A stretch of DNA of 64,000 bases from an uncultured Kiloniellaceae bacterium. Its GTDB lineage: Bacteria > Pseudomonadota > Alphaproteobacteria > Kiloniellales > Kiloniellaceae. Positions 37,403-47,600 of this stretch are shown here, in pieces. The stretch covers positions 62,001 to 126,000 of the forward strand of contig CANMQP010000024.1 in the NCBI GenBank assembly GCA_947500035.1, given 5' to 3'. Below the pieces are notes generated by a model. The model did not search any database, was not told where the DNA came from, and worked only from the letters and a program-made list of their open reading frames with translations. Every line of letters starts with the position of its first letter. Within the stretch, counting starts at the first letter, position 1. Position numbers and translations under genes: made by a program.

Positions 37403-37600
37403 GCGTCATGATACCTTCCATAAGCCATTGTTTCCATTGAACATTATGGTCGTTCCGAGTCGGCGTAGTCCTTACTTTTAATCCTTATATTAAGTCCTCT
37501 CGATGAAGGCCGAGCGCAGTCTGCGCGATCGCCTTTTTTGATTCGAAAGAATGAAGACAGGAACAAGCAAACGACGTTGGGCTCAGACACTTGAATACGT
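37403..37600. other. Intergenic stretch between the iterons and dnaG
   Basis: AT-rich around 37475-37500 and possibly part of the origin. GCGCA/TGCGC around 37512-37524 followed by a T-rich run (CGCCTTTTTTGATTC) could terminate transcription on the plus strand. No gene. Confidence 0.35.
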
Positions 37601-39433
37601 CTAAGGGGAGGGGAAGGCGCTCACGCGTCGAAGCTCTTCCGTGAGAGCCCGAAACCGGCGCCAGTTTTCATCTGTTGGTTTCTCTGACAGCAGCTGCTTT
37701 GCTTCGATCAAATCATCATTGAGAGAGCGAAGCGTCCGAAGACGATCGAAAAGGTGCTGTACGCCATGCCCCGCTGCATCGATCTGGTTTGCCGCTTTTG
37801 CAAAGCTATGAACTTTCAGAAGACGGTCAGATCTTAAACGCTCCACGAAACCGGCTAAATTTCGGTGCTCGATCTCCTGCGCCAAAGCCTCTGGTAGCGG
37901 TGTTTCCTCCGTCGTAGCCACCGCAAGAAGTGCGGACTGCAATGCTGAGGCTTCTGCCCCGGGAAAAGAGATCGCGGCGAGGGTCTCGTGACAGGTCGCG
38001 AGCAGGGCAGGGTTGTTTAACAATACGAGAAGGACCAGCCTTTCCAGTGTTGGCGCAGCTGAGGTGACCGGTCCCTGGGGTGGCGGTCCACCGACAAGGT
38101 CGTTGGATCGTTTCTGTGATCGTTTTCGTTGGCTGCGGGCGGGTCCGTTCCGAGAGGGAAATTGCTGTTCAAAGAGCTTGTCGAGACGATGATTGTAATC
38201 CCGCCGGTAGAAGTTACGGACGTCGGGATCGCGGATTTCCTGGACCTGATCGCTGATTGAGCGTCTGAGTTCGGCGGCGCGTTCCGGCGTGGAAAAGTCT
38301 ACGGGCGCGATCATAACCTGCCATAGCCAGTCCACGAGCGGCTGGGCGGTCTCCATCAGCGCGGCGAAGGCACCTATCCCTTTACTCTGAATCAGGCTGT
38401 CGGGATCATCGTCTCCGGGAAGCGTTGCGATCTTTAACGACTGACCAGGCTGAAGGCCGGGGAGGGCGCGTTGAACCGCCCTGGTGGCTGCGCGCTGACC
38501 CGCAGTGTCCCCGTCGAAGCAGAGGATTGGTTCCGGCGCCACCTGCCAAAGCAAGGCCATCTGGTTTTCTGTCAACGCGGTCCCAAGCGGGGCCACAACC
38601 TGATTATACCCTGCCTGAGCCAAGGCGATGACGTCCATGTAGCCTTCGACCGCGATGACGTCTGACTGCAATCGAGCTGGCTTTTGGGCTTGATCAAGAT
38701 TGTAGAGCGTTGAGCCCTTTTTAAAAATCGGGGTTTCACTCGAGTTGAGATATTTGGCCGTCGCCTTCCCGAGCGCTCTTCCACCGAAGGCAATGGGGCG
38801 ACCGCGACGGTCTCGGATCGGAAACATCAAACGGTCGCGGAAGCGATCATAGAGTTTCGCATCATCTGTATCGGGTTCTCCGCAAAGACCCGAGGCGATC
38901 AGCTCTTCCTGGCTGAAGCCTTCTTGCTTGAGATGCTTTGTGAGCTGGTCGCGTCCGGTCGGGGCATAGCCCAGATTGAAGCGCCGTAGGGTTTCCGGCT
39001 CGATCCGGCGCTTGGCAAGATAGTCTCTCGCGTCTTCCCCGGCATCACTCTTTAGCTGAGCAGAGAACCAGATTGCCGCGGCTGCATTTGCGGCCAGTAG
39101 GCGGGCGTTTGCTTCTTCGCGCTGCAGATCTTGCGGCGTTGCCTTTGGGATTTCGATCCCGGCTTCGTGGGCCAAGAGCTCAACGGCTTCCGGAAACTCC
39201 AGTTTCTGATGGTTCATTGCGAAGGCGATGACATCGCCGTGCGCGCCGCAGCCGAAGCAATGATAGAATCCTTTTGCTTCACTCACGGTGAAAGAGGGGG
39301 TCTTTTCATTGTGAAAGGGGCAGAGGCCGGAGTGCTCGTGACCGCGCTTAGTCAGCTTCACGTAACGTCCAATATAGGCCGCTAAAGCGACCCGACTGCG
39401 AATGTCTTCAAGGATGTATTGAGGAATCGGCAC
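37601..39433 (-). CDS. dnaG: DNA primase DnaG (element-encoded paralogue)
   Basis: A 610-residue bacterial primase that makes RNA primers at the fork. The N-terminal CHC2 zinc domain is intact (SGLCPFHNEKTPSFTV, YHCFGCGAHGDVIAF). The RNA-polymerase core contains the Toprim motifs VIAVEGYMDVIALAQAGY with the catalytic Glu and ILCFDGDTAGQRAATRA with DxD-type acids. The C-terminal third is a helicase-binding domain. Length is near that of chromosomal DnaG. It is divergent from a dnaB gene beside the iteron origin, so it probably serves this replicon. Confidence 0.92.
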   Translation of the reverse strand: MPIPQYILEDIRSRVALAAYIGRYVKLTKRGHEHSGLCPFHNEKTPSFTVSEAKGFYHCFGCGAHGDVIAFAMNHQKLEFPEAVELLAHEAGIEIPKATPQDLQREEANARLLAANAAAAIWFSAQLKSDAGEDARDYLAKRRIEPETLRRFNLGYAPTGRDQLTKHLKQEGFSQEELIASGLCGEPDTDDAKLYDRFRDRLMFPIRDRRGRPIAFGGRALGKATAKYLNSSETPIFKKGSTLYNLDQAQKPARLQSDVIAVEGYMDVIALAQAGYNQVVAPLGTALTENQMALLWQVAPEPILCFDGDTAGQRAATRAVQRALPGLQPGQSLKIATLPGDDDPDSLIQSKGIGAFAALMETAQPLVDWLWQVMIAPVDFSTPERAAELRRSISDQVQEIRDPDVRNFYRRDYNHRLDKLFEQQFPSRNGPARSQRKRSQKRSNDLVGGPPPQGPVTSAAPTLERLVLLVLLNNPALLATCHETLAAISFPGAEASALQSALLAVATTEETPLPEALAQEIEHRNLAGFVERLRSDRLLKVHSFAKAANQIDAAGHGVQHLFDRLRTLRSLNDDLIEAKQLLSEKPTDENWRRFRALTEELRRVSAFPSP

Positions 39434-39756
39434 GCGTGAAGAATCCGGTTGATCAGTTAGGTACTGAAGGTAAGCCCTAAAGGCCTAAGTGGCAAAGGGC
39501 TGGCTTAAAGTTGCAGCTTGCAGGTATAGCCAATTCTCGACAGCTTGGTTTGGTCAAAGAATCGACCGAATCGAAGACGCATGATAGCTTTGACACACAA
39601 TTCATTGGAGACCGCTTTGCCGCCGTATTTTAAAAGACAAGATATCATGCCGTGGGATTCGGAGGATGTGTTGATTCTCGGTCGCAAATCGACGCTGAGC
39701 AGGTTTTCGACAAAAGGAACTGGTGGTCGCTTTTGCGAAAGGGGAGGGGCCTGCTG
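39434..39756. other. Divergent dnaG/dnaB intergenic region
   Basis: About 320 bases that must carry both promoters. The ribosome site AGGGGAGGGGCC precedes dnaB. Short frames on both strands here show no family features. No further element recognised. Confidence 0.4.
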
Positions 39757-41223
39757 ATGCAACCCAAAGAGGTCGATGAGGAATACGACGCCTTGCTCTC
39801 CGGGCTGCCTAAGAATACGGAAGCTGAGCAGGCGCTTCTCGGGGCCTTGTTATTCGATAACAAGGCTTACGAGGATGTTGCCGCGTTTCTGCATGCCGAG
39901 CATTTTGCGTTGCCGGTTCACGGTCGCATCTATGACGCTATTCGGCACCGTATCGATCATGGCCAAGAAGCGTCCCCGATCACCCTTAAACCCTACTTCG
40001 ATGATGACGAGGCGCTCAAGGATGTTGGTGGCGCAACTTATCTGATCCAACTCGCAAGTGAAGCCGTCTCGGTGATCTCGGTCGCCGATTATGGCCATGA
40101 GATCGAAGATCTGGCCGTCAAGCGGGAGCTCTTTCGGGTTGGCCGCGATATGACCCAGGAAGTGTGCAAGCCAGAGATTGATGTCTCTGGGCGTGATCAG
40201 CTCGAGCAGTTTGAGGCAGAACTCTACAAGCTCGCGGATCACGGTCAGAACGATGTCGTCAGCTTCCTGCAAGCCGCTGAGGTCGCGGTTGAAGACATCG
40301 AGCGGGCCCGCCAGTCGGGATCCCATCTCACAGGCATCACGACCGGCCTTACCATGCTCAACAAGGCGACGGGTGGGTTCCATCCTGGCGAATTGGTTAT
40401 CGTTGCCGGCAGCACCTCAATGGGTAAGACCTCGCTCGCGGTTGATATTGCGACCCGCGCCGCGCAGCGACACATGACGGATTTGGCGGCTGGAGAAGAC
40501 CCCACGGAAAACGGCGGGGCGTCTGTGGCGTTCTTTTCTCTGGAGATGTCGTCGAACGAATTGGCGAAGCGGATTCTCTCCTCCGGTGCCAAAGTAAATT
40601 TGGAGAAACTGCGCAACGGTCAGATCTCCGCGCAGGAGACGCTCCGGGTTGCGCGCGCTGCCGAGGAAAACGCCAGGTTGCCCATCTACATCGACGATAC
40701 CGCTTCGATGACCATTTCGGGGTTACGCGCGCGTGCCCGCCGGCTTATTCGAAAGAATGGCGTCGGGATGATTGTTGTGGACTACCTGCAGCTCATGGAA
40801 GGCAGCAATCGGCGCCAAAGCGAAAACCGGACGCAAGAGGTCTCCGAGATCTCGCGTGGCCTCAAGCTGCTTGCAAAGGACCTCCATGTTCCAGTGATTG
40901 CCCTCTCGCAGCTTAGCCGGGCCCCGTCACAACGAGAGAACAAGCGCCCGCGGTTGGCGGATCTCAGAGAATCTGGATCGATCGAGCAGGATGCCGATAT
41001 GGTGCTCTTTGTCTATCGCGAGGAATACCATCACCAGGCGAACAAGCCTGATTCAGCTTCTGCGGACTATCAAAACTGGCTTGAGACGCTCGATCAGTTG
41101 CGCGGCAAGGCGGAGGTTATTATTGCTAAGCAGCGTCATGGCTCCACGGGCACCGTAGATGCCTTCTTTGATAGCGAGATTACGAGCTTCTCAGACTTGG
41201 CGCGCGATTTGATGGATAGTTGA
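39757..41223 (+). CDS. dnaB: Replicative DNA helicase DnaB (element-encoded paralogue)
   Basis: A 488-residue hexameric helicase. The N-terminal domain (LPKNTEAEQALLGALLFDNK, residues about 16-35) binds primase; the RecA-like domain has Walker A VIVAGSTSMGKTSLAVDIA, Walker B GMIVVDYLQLMEG, the SQLSRAPSQREN loop and the Arg-finger region LADLRESGSIEQDADMVLFV. The ATG at 39757 follows a strong GGGGAGGGG; an in-frame GTG 105 bases upstream has none. It pairs with the adjacent dnaG, so the element brings its own primosome core. Confidence 0.92.
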   Translation: MQPKEVDEEYDALLSGLPKNTEAEQALLGALLFDNKAYEDVAAFLHAEHFALPVHGRIYDAIRHRIDHGQEASPITLKPYFDDDEALKDVGGATYLIQLASEAVSVISVADYGHEIEDLAVKRELFRVGRDMTQEVCKPEIDVSGRDQLEQFEAELYKLADHGQNDVVSFLQAAEVAVEDIERARQSGSHLTGITTGLTMLNKATGGFHPGELVIVAGSTSMGKTSLAVDIATRAAQRHMTDLAAGEDPTENGGASVAFFSLEMSSNELAKRILSSGAKVNLEKLRNGQISAQETLRVARAAEENARLPIYIDDTASMTISGLRARARRLIRKNGVGMIVVDYLQLMEGSNRRQSENRTQEVSEISRGLKLLAKDLHVPVIALSQLSRAPSQRENKRPRLADLRESGSIEQDADMVLFVYREEYHHQANKPDSASADYQNWLETLDQLRGKAEVIIAKQRHGSTGTVDAFFDSEITSFSDLARDLMDS

Positions 41224-41435
41224 ATCGCCACGCCAGATGACTGTGTCTGGACGACGGGTGCGGCTCACAGCTGCTAATAGACAAAGCCGCTTCAAGAACA
41301 CTAATAACGATCTCTTGACTTTCTAAAGCCACTAGTAAAGAATTCGTTCTTTTTGAGGCTGACTGGGAATGAGTTTGTTCCTTTCCCTGCCAAGTGCTTA
41401 CGGGAACGGGCCTGGAACAGGCTGGATAAGAGAGC

Positions 41436-42605
41436 ATGAAGCGCACGACAGGCCAATACGAACGTACACTCGCAGGAAGCGAAGAGGTATTGGCATTTGT
41501 GCCGCTTGCGTTACCTCCTCGCGAGCCAGCGTTCACACTCAATGATCGGTTAGGTGAGCGACTTCGGGCAGCGGAGCACGCATTGGCGCGGCTCGATCTT
41601 GCAGGCGAGATGGTACCGTCACTCGATTGGTTCCTCTATGCTTTTGTTCGGAAGGAAGCGGTGATCTCGTCCCAGATCGAGGGCACGCAGGCGACCCTGA
41701 TCGATCTGCTGACCTTCGAAGCGGAACATGAGATGGCGCCGGACGCGGACGTCGAGGAAGTTTGCAATTACCTTGACGCCTTAGGCTACGCCCGAGCTGA
41801 ACTCGCAAATGTTGATGGTCTGCCGCTATCTTTGCGTCTCCTCAACGAGGCACACCGTCGGCTGATGAATGGTGCCCGTGGAACTGCCAAACAGCCGGGT
41901 GAGGTGCGAAGAAGCCAGAATTGGATTGGTGGCAGTCGGCCAGGTAACGCTATCTATGTACCGCCTCCAGTCCCATCGTTGCCGGACCTACTTGGTGACC
42001 TCGAGAAGTATCTGCACAGGGACGATGATCTGCCCAAGCTCGTGCGGATCGGTATGGCCCACGTTCAGTTCGAGAGCATCCACCCTTATCTCGACGGCAA
42101 CGGCCGTATTGGGCGGCTACTTATTGCCTTGCTTATGGAGCATTGGGGACTGTTGAAGGCTCCGCTGCTTTACCTCAGTCTTTTCTTCAAGCGCCATCGC
42201 GAGGAGTATTTTAGGAGACTGACAAGCGTCCGTGTTGAGGGTGACTGGGAAGGGTGGACCGACTTTTTCCTCGACGGCATCGCGACTATTGCAGACGAGG
42301 CCGTCGTGTCCGCTCGCGACCTCTTCGCAGTCGTTACAACGGATCGCACCCGCGTGCTGGCCCAGAACACAACATCAGTCTCGGCGGCACGTCTGTTCGA
42401 GCTCTTGCCGAACCACCCCATCATTACTGTGGGGGCTGCCATGAAACTCATCGAAGCGAGCAAACCGACGGCGACCCGTGCGATCGAGACGCTCGTTACT
42501 GCCGGTGTTCTAGTAGAAACAACGGGCAAGAAGCGTGATCGCAGCTTTGCCTATCATGCTTACATCGACCGATTGCGGATTGGCACCGAGTTGGAACGTT
42601 TGTGA
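41436..42605 (+). CDS. Fic-family AMP-transferase with own inhibitory helix
   Basis: A 389-residue Fic protein. The active site is FESIHPYLDGNGRIGRLL (HPxLDGNGRxxR, all catalytic residues kept). An inhibitory helix motif SSQIEGT lies N-terminal (about residue 76), placing it in class II, in which the enzyme restrains itself. The C-terminal 70 residues (ITVGAAMKLIEASKPTATRA) form a winged helix-turn-helix. It transfers AMP or another nucleotide part to a target protein. It lies beside the Hachiman operon and may be a defence or stress-response protein; the target is unknown. No separate antitoxin gene is seen. Confidence 0.87.
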   Translation: MKRTTGQYERTLAGSEEVLAFVPLALPPREPAFTLNDRLGERLRAAEHALARLDLAGEMVPSLDWFLYAFVRKEAVISSQIEGTQATLIDLLTFEAEHEMAPDADVEEVCNYLDALGYARAELANVDGLPLSLRLLNEAHRRLMNGARGTAKQPGEVRRSQNWIGGSRPGNAIYVPPPVPSLPDLLGDLEKYLHRDDDLPKLVRIGMAHVQFESIHPYLDGNGRIGRLLIALLMEHWGLLKAPLLYLSLFFKRHREEYFRRLTSVRVEGDWEGWTDFFLDGIATIADEAVVSARDLFAVVTTDRTRVLAQNTTSVSAARLFELLPNHPIITVGAAMKLIEASKPTATRAIETLVTAGVLVETTGKKRDRSFAYHAYIDRLRIGTELERL

Positions 42606-42609
42606 TGAC

Positions 42610-42710
42610 GGTTTTGTCGTAGAGTTGTCTGCTAGCGCCAAGTGGGCGTATGAAACTCGCTTGTGTAACTCAGTACATTTTGTGGCTCTGTGCAACTTTG
42701 CGAGGGGATC
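42610..42710. repeat. About 100-bp MITE-like element with IS6-type ends (copy 2, inverted)
   Basis: Begins GGTTTTGTCGTAGAGTT 5 bases after the fic stop and ends AACTTTGCGAGGGGATC. Read on the minus strand it aligns along its whole length with copy 1 (10013-10112), sharing for instance CAGAGCCACAAAATGTA and TTTCATAC. The copies have diverged by roughly a quarter, so they are old. Confidence 0.6.
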
Positions 42711-43141
42711 GCCGAAGGTGTCTCTGAATTCATACTTACGGATATTTATGGGTATCTTTTCAGATATGATCCTGAAATTCAACAGCCAGCAGTTTCTCGT
42801 GAAGGCCGGGCATATCGAGAAACACGGGACTGGCAAAAGAACCTAGTATGGCACTATGGGCGGGAAGCAGACTTTCGCTGCGGCGACGGCAAACTTCCGG
42901 TTTGGTGCCGGCAAGAGACCATCCGGTTTTGAAAAGTTAGGCTCTGAAAACAAGCTTACGCGTGGTGCGGATTACACAGGTGCAGTTCGGATCCGGCGGG
43001 TTGCGCGGAATTCCGATGGGAACTACGTTGCCCCATAAGCCCATTAGGACTGCATAAAGGGATATCCGATGAGCATGGCATCTCAGTGATCACCTGTCTC
43101 CGCATGCCGGAGCCAGGTCACACTCACGCCGGGCAGCCAAT
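42711..43141. other. Gene-free stretch between the MITE and the nuclease gene
   Basis: About 430 bases in which no frame has family features. A weak protein-like plus-strand frame (SREGRAYRETRDWQKNLVWH at about 42790-42850) may be a gene fragment. No terminator or repeat stands out. Confidence 0.3.
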
Positions 43142-44464
43142 TCATTGCATGATGCGATGCAGTCGAAAGAGCTTTTCGAAGAAATCGGCGATCTTCGGTT
43201 CAGCACCGTCGCCGACCAGCTCGTTCGCTCCAAACCGGTAGACTTCATATCCGGCAAGGCGCAACTCGCGGTCAGCTGATACCATGCCTGCATAGACCTT
43301 CAATGACGGACGGTCGTTTTCCGAGAAATGATGCTTTCCATCTACCTCGATCACAATGCGTTGCCGACCAGGGAGTAGAAGTAGAAAGTCCATGCGTTGA
43401 CGCGGAAGTGGTAGGCGATGACGCAGGGTTTTCACGATAGCAGGGTCATAGTGAAGGTAGACCTGTGGAAGGAGCGCGGGCAGCGCCTCGCCGAGGACGG
43501 TTCGATAGGCCTTGAAGTAGGTGGCGAAGAGCTTCCGCTCAGCATCTGAGGCCAAGGATTCTTGAAGGCGCGCTCCAAGGTTTGCTGCATTGGACCCTGG
43601 TGTGACATCGCTCCACCAAGCGACGAGTTCGGACCAGAGAAGGCCGTTTGAGTTGATCGGCCGGTCGTAGACCAGGCAGCTCTCTTCGCCGGATAGAATG
43701 ACGATGTCATTGTTGATGGCGTCGGCGAAACCGATCTCCGGCTTCGGTCCCCGCGAGGCAAAGATCAGATTCTTGGGTCGACCGCCAACCCCACGCACGA
43801 GTGGGCGGAACCCAAAGATTGGGTGACCGGAGAGTTCACTTTCCTGCGCTAGCTCGTATCCGTCGCGCTCAAGGATCATGTTGAGGGCGGCGACCATCTG
43901 TAACTGCTCTTCTCCCGACCGAGAGAGTGGGTGAACAGCCTCTTCGAGCAATGCGCCGAACCTAGCTCTGGAGCAATCGAATGCTCCGATTTTGCCGAAC
44001 AGATATTCCACCGACCAGTCGCCGGGATTGCGATCCATGTGCTGAGCGATTTGGTCGCGCAGGCTTCGACCGCTGTTTCCGAAGAAATGGTCAAGAGGCG
44101 AAGATAGAGGGAAATAGCGTCCGACCATCTCCACTGTGCCACGCTCGCCAGCGAGATCATCTCCGAACGCCCGCGCGACGTCTCGCCGTGTGATTTGGGA
44201 CAGTGGCGGGTCGCCGGCCTCGAGTACCTCTCGGCCTGCTTCATCAAGGGCGATGTCATCGCGATGAGCGGCGAATTTAAGCGCGAAACTTGCCAATTCC
44301 TCCTGTGTAAGGTTCGCCAGCGCTAGGTCGATACGCTGCTGCTTTGAGAGGCCCTTCGCATTAGGCACGACCATGCCTCCGATCCGCTGCGGCGTCTCAC
44401 TCAGCTCGACGTGGGTCATCGCATGCAGAAAGCCGGCGATAAGTCCATGAAGGTCATCCGCCAC
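43142..44464 (-). CDS. Defence-type nuclease with C-terminal PD-(D/E)xK domain, last gene of the Hachiman-like operon
   Basis: A 440-residue protein. The C-terminal 120 residues are a restriction-endonuclease fold: RMDFLLLLPGRQRIVIEVDG followed by KHH, with Asp and ExDGK as metal ligands, and VSADRELRLAGYEVYRFGAN, as in DUF559/Vsr-like nucleases. The N-terminal 300 residues (LHGLIAGFLHAMTHVELSE) are like N-terminal regions of abortive-infection proteins of the AbiJ type; I am not sure of that link. The GTG start overlaps the preceding small ORF by 11 bases, giving translational coupling to the hamAB operon. It would act as an effector or accessory nuclease. Confidence 0.7.
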   Translation of the reverse strand: MADDLHGLIAGFLHAMTHVELSETPQRIGGMVVPNAKGLSKQQRIDLALANLTQEELASFALKFAAHRDDIALDEAGREVLEAGDPPLSQITRRDVARAFGDDLAGERGTVEMVGRYFPLSSPLDHFFGNSGRSLRDQIAQHMDRNPGDWSVEYLFGKIGAFDCSRARFGALLEEAVHPLSRSGEEQLQMVAALNMILERDGYELAQESELSGHPIFGFRPLVRGVGGRPKNLIFASRGPKPEIGFADAINNDIVILSGEESCLVYDRPINSNGLLWSELVAWWSDVTPGSNAANLGARLQESLASDAERKLFATYFKAYRTVLGEALPALLPQVYLHYDPAIVKTLRHRLPLPRQRMDFLLLLPGRQRIVIEVDGKHHFSENDRPSLKVYAGMVSADRELRLAGYEVYRFGANELVGDGAEPKIADFFEKLFRLHRIMQ

Positions 44465-44594
44465 GGCCCATTCCCCTCTCCACCGACATGACGGCCGCGA
44501 GTAAGCTGCCGCAGTCGCGGCAGGTCGACCGTTCTTCCCTCAAAATGGTCACACGTTTCTGGTCGCCGACCCAAGTATCGAGCATAGCTGCCAT
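44454..44594 (-). CDS. Small CxxC protein (46 aa) between hamB and the nuclease gene
   Basis: Starts at ATG 44594, 6 bases after the hamB stop and behind the ribosome-like AGGGGG; ends at TGA 44454, inside the start of the nuclease gene. The product begins MAAMLDTWVGDQKRV and carries a zinc-knuckle half STCRDCGS. Position, ribosome site and the overlap on the far side argue that it is translated. No family recognised; it may act as coupling peptide, antitoxin or adaptor. Confidence 0.45.
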   Translation of the reverse strand: MAAMLDTWVGDQKRVTILREERSTCRDCGSLLAAVMSVERGMGRGG

Positions 44595-44600
44595 CCCCCT

Positions 44601-47600
44601 TTACGCATCGGCCGACGGCCAGCGCAGTTTCCCGCGGCCGACGCGCAAGGCTTCCACCAGCCTGGTGTTACCCGGCAACTGACCCGAGAACAGGCTCGGC
44701 TTGGGATCGACAGCTGGCTCCATGAACGCGGCGACCCGCTGGTAGTCAGGCGTCGCCAGCCAAGTCCGCCCATCACCCTCGTCGGTGACGATCCGATAGA
44801 GGCCGGCAGGCGGGGCAGTCGCGGTGTCGAGCAGGCGCTTGTAGTGTTGGACAGACCATTTCTGGATGCCGCCGCTGAGGGCTTCGGTTCGGAACCGCGC
44901 CCATAGCGCGGCCGTGTCGGGCGTCGGCCAGTCACCGGCGTCGGAGTAGGCTGTGATCTCGTCAGATTCGAGCCAGGCCCGCATCTCGGCGGGCGTGACG
45001 AAGACAGGCTTGGCATCCTCGATCGCCGCCATCGCCGCGCGCCGTGATGGAAGGCCCGCGCGGATCAGCATCGACATCATGAATTGCGGGACGCCGGTTT
45101 CGACCACTGCTGCGGCGCCGCCAGCCACCGTCTCCGGCGACCAGCCGAGGGACATGCGGCGGGTACGGACGGCTTCCAGTGCCCAGACCAAACGATAGGT
45201 GAAGGCTTCTTCGACGACCCGCATGTTCTGTGGTTCGATCTTGACGACATCCTCGCCAGATACCCAACTGCGCAGGATGACCCTCCAACTCGCCGGCAGC
45301 GCTTTCGTCTTGTCGGGGATGAAGGGCCGTATGACCAGCAGGCGTTCGCCGAGACCACCGAGGGCGTCGACAAGTTCGTCGATGTCACCGCTCAGCGCTG
45401 CAGCGTCGGCACGGTCGAGGAGTTCGGCCAGTTCGTCGGCCATGGCGTCGATAGTGAGGCCAGCTTCAAGCCCAACGCCCATGGCGAAATGCCCGCGCCG
45501 CGCCTGCGCCGTGGTGGTTTTCCATATGAGATCGGCGCGCGCCTCGAACATCTTCTTGTGCAGCGGGGCGACGTCCTCGTCTTCGCGGGCGATCTGGCGG
45601 GCCCAGAGCGACCCCTTGAGTGCCTCGTCCAAAAGCTTCGGCAGGTCGGCGCGATCGGAATCGAGTGCATCGATCAGCCCGAACACCGTCGCATCAAGGC
45701 GTTCGACGATTTGCGAAAGCGGCTCCTCGTCAATGGCCTCTTCCTCATCATCGCCGCCGTCTTCGTCATCGCCGCCATCAGCCTCGTATTCCGCGCCAGC
45801 AGCCAGGCGCTCGGCGACCGCGGCTTCCTCCTCGGGCGATTTCCAGGCTTCACGGGCATTGGCGAGATACTCCCAGGCATCATCGCGATCCAGGACACCT
45901 GCGCGGGATAGACGCTCAAGGATCTCGGCGACGATCTGTATGAGGCCGCTCTTCAGCGTGCGGGCCTTGGCGGACGCGACCAGCTTTCGCCACTCCTTCT
46001 TTCGCCAATTGATCTTATCGAACATGACATGGACGATGAGACCTTCTACGTCTACGAAGGCGCGCCCGGCGCGCCCGGCGACGTTCGCAAATTCCTCGCC
46101 TTTGATCTTCTCTGACGCTCGATACAGAGCTGGCACTAACAGGACAGCTGCGTTGAGGTTAAGGCCCTGCGACAGCGTCGGCGACGCGACGATGACCTTC
46201 AGAACGCCTTCGGACAGCAAGGGTTCCAGCTCACGCAAGAATGGGCTCGGCAGTCGACCGTGGTGAATGGCAACACCTGCCTTCAGGCAGGCGACGGCGG
46301 GATGATCTTCGCCCAACCACTCCCTGCCGACCTCCAAAGCACGGGCGATCAATGCCTCATCGTCCAGCAACGAGTCCAAATAGCCTCTCTTACAGAGGTC
46401 CACGACCTGTTTGCCATAGCTCTCGACCCAATTCGCCTGAGTGGAGAAGATCAGTGTTCGCTTGCCCTGGCCTGCAAACTCCCATGCCGCGAACAAGGCG
46501 AGATGCGAGTTCTTTCGCGGATAAGGCTTCCTCTCCTTACCCCGCGCTGGTTTGTGCACGACGAATTTGTCAAGGAACGGACCATCGTCGTCGAGATCAA
46601 GCCGGAGCAGCGCGTCCTTGCCCCGCCAGGTGAGCGCGCCGAACCGCTGCCGCGTGGGGCGCCAGTCGGATAGCACTGGTTCGCCGGGCTCGTCGGAGCG
46701 TATCCAAGCGGTAAGATCTTCCAGCTCGTCGCCGCTGGGCAGGATGGCAGAGAGACAGACAATTCGGCGTGCGCTCGCGTCCGCGCGCCGAAGCAGGCGT
46801 TGCACCAGCGTCTCGTAGCGGATCTCACGCTCGCTCGGGCCGATCATATGGCCCTCGTCGAGGACGATAAGGCCGACATCATTGATCAGCGATGGGTCGC
46901 TTCGCAGAGCGAAATCGAGCTTCTCGGGTGTCGCGATGATGATCTCACGGGTGCGCAGCGTGTCTTCATCGCCAGCAGAGAGGCCGCTGGCGCCGTAAAG
47001 GGAGGAGACGCTGAAGCCGAGGGGCGCGAAGGTCTTTCTGAAAGATCGCTCGGTCTGCGCCGACAGGGCACGCAGCGGCGTGACGATCAGTACCCGCCGC
47101 ATCGACGACAGAGTCATCAACGCGGCGATCTCGGCCACCCGCGTCTTGCCGGCGCTGGTTGGCAAGGCAACGACCAGATCATCAGTGACATCCGTGGAAC
47201 GCAGAGCCGCTTCGCGCTGCGATGGCCATAGCTCCACCTCGGAAGTCTTACGCGCGTAGAGCGACGAGATGAACAACCGGCGCAGGTCCGGGTATCTTTC
47301 CTCCGTCCCCTCTGGTGGCTCGGTCGGCAGATTCTGGTGCAGCGAATGCTGCCAAAGGTCGTCGATCAGGTGGCGGCAGAGGTTCAAGATCCACCACAGT
47401 GGAACATTTTCCGCGTTGTCCGACAAGCTGATCGCGGTGGCGAGTAATGCCCGCGCGCTCTCAATAGGTTCGGGCTCTCCTGTTTCGAGCGCGAAATCAA
47501 AATGCGCGAGCGCTCGGCAAATCGTCGTATTTAGGATGGTCGATAGCACCTCGTCGACATCGGGCTCTTCACCCAGCAAAGTCCCGGCGATTCGCTCATC

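Noticed and set aside
37166..37411. 81-codon frame with a seven-residue internal repeat (VENTPDS, VANTPKA, VNYTLRN)
   Set aside because: The repeat is the translation of 21-base iterons; no ribosome site, and the DNA function (origin) explains the pattern.
45084..46266. Long plus-strand frames opposite hamB, some very Ser/Arg-rich
   Set aside because: Codon-bias shadows of the helicase gene; low-complexity products.
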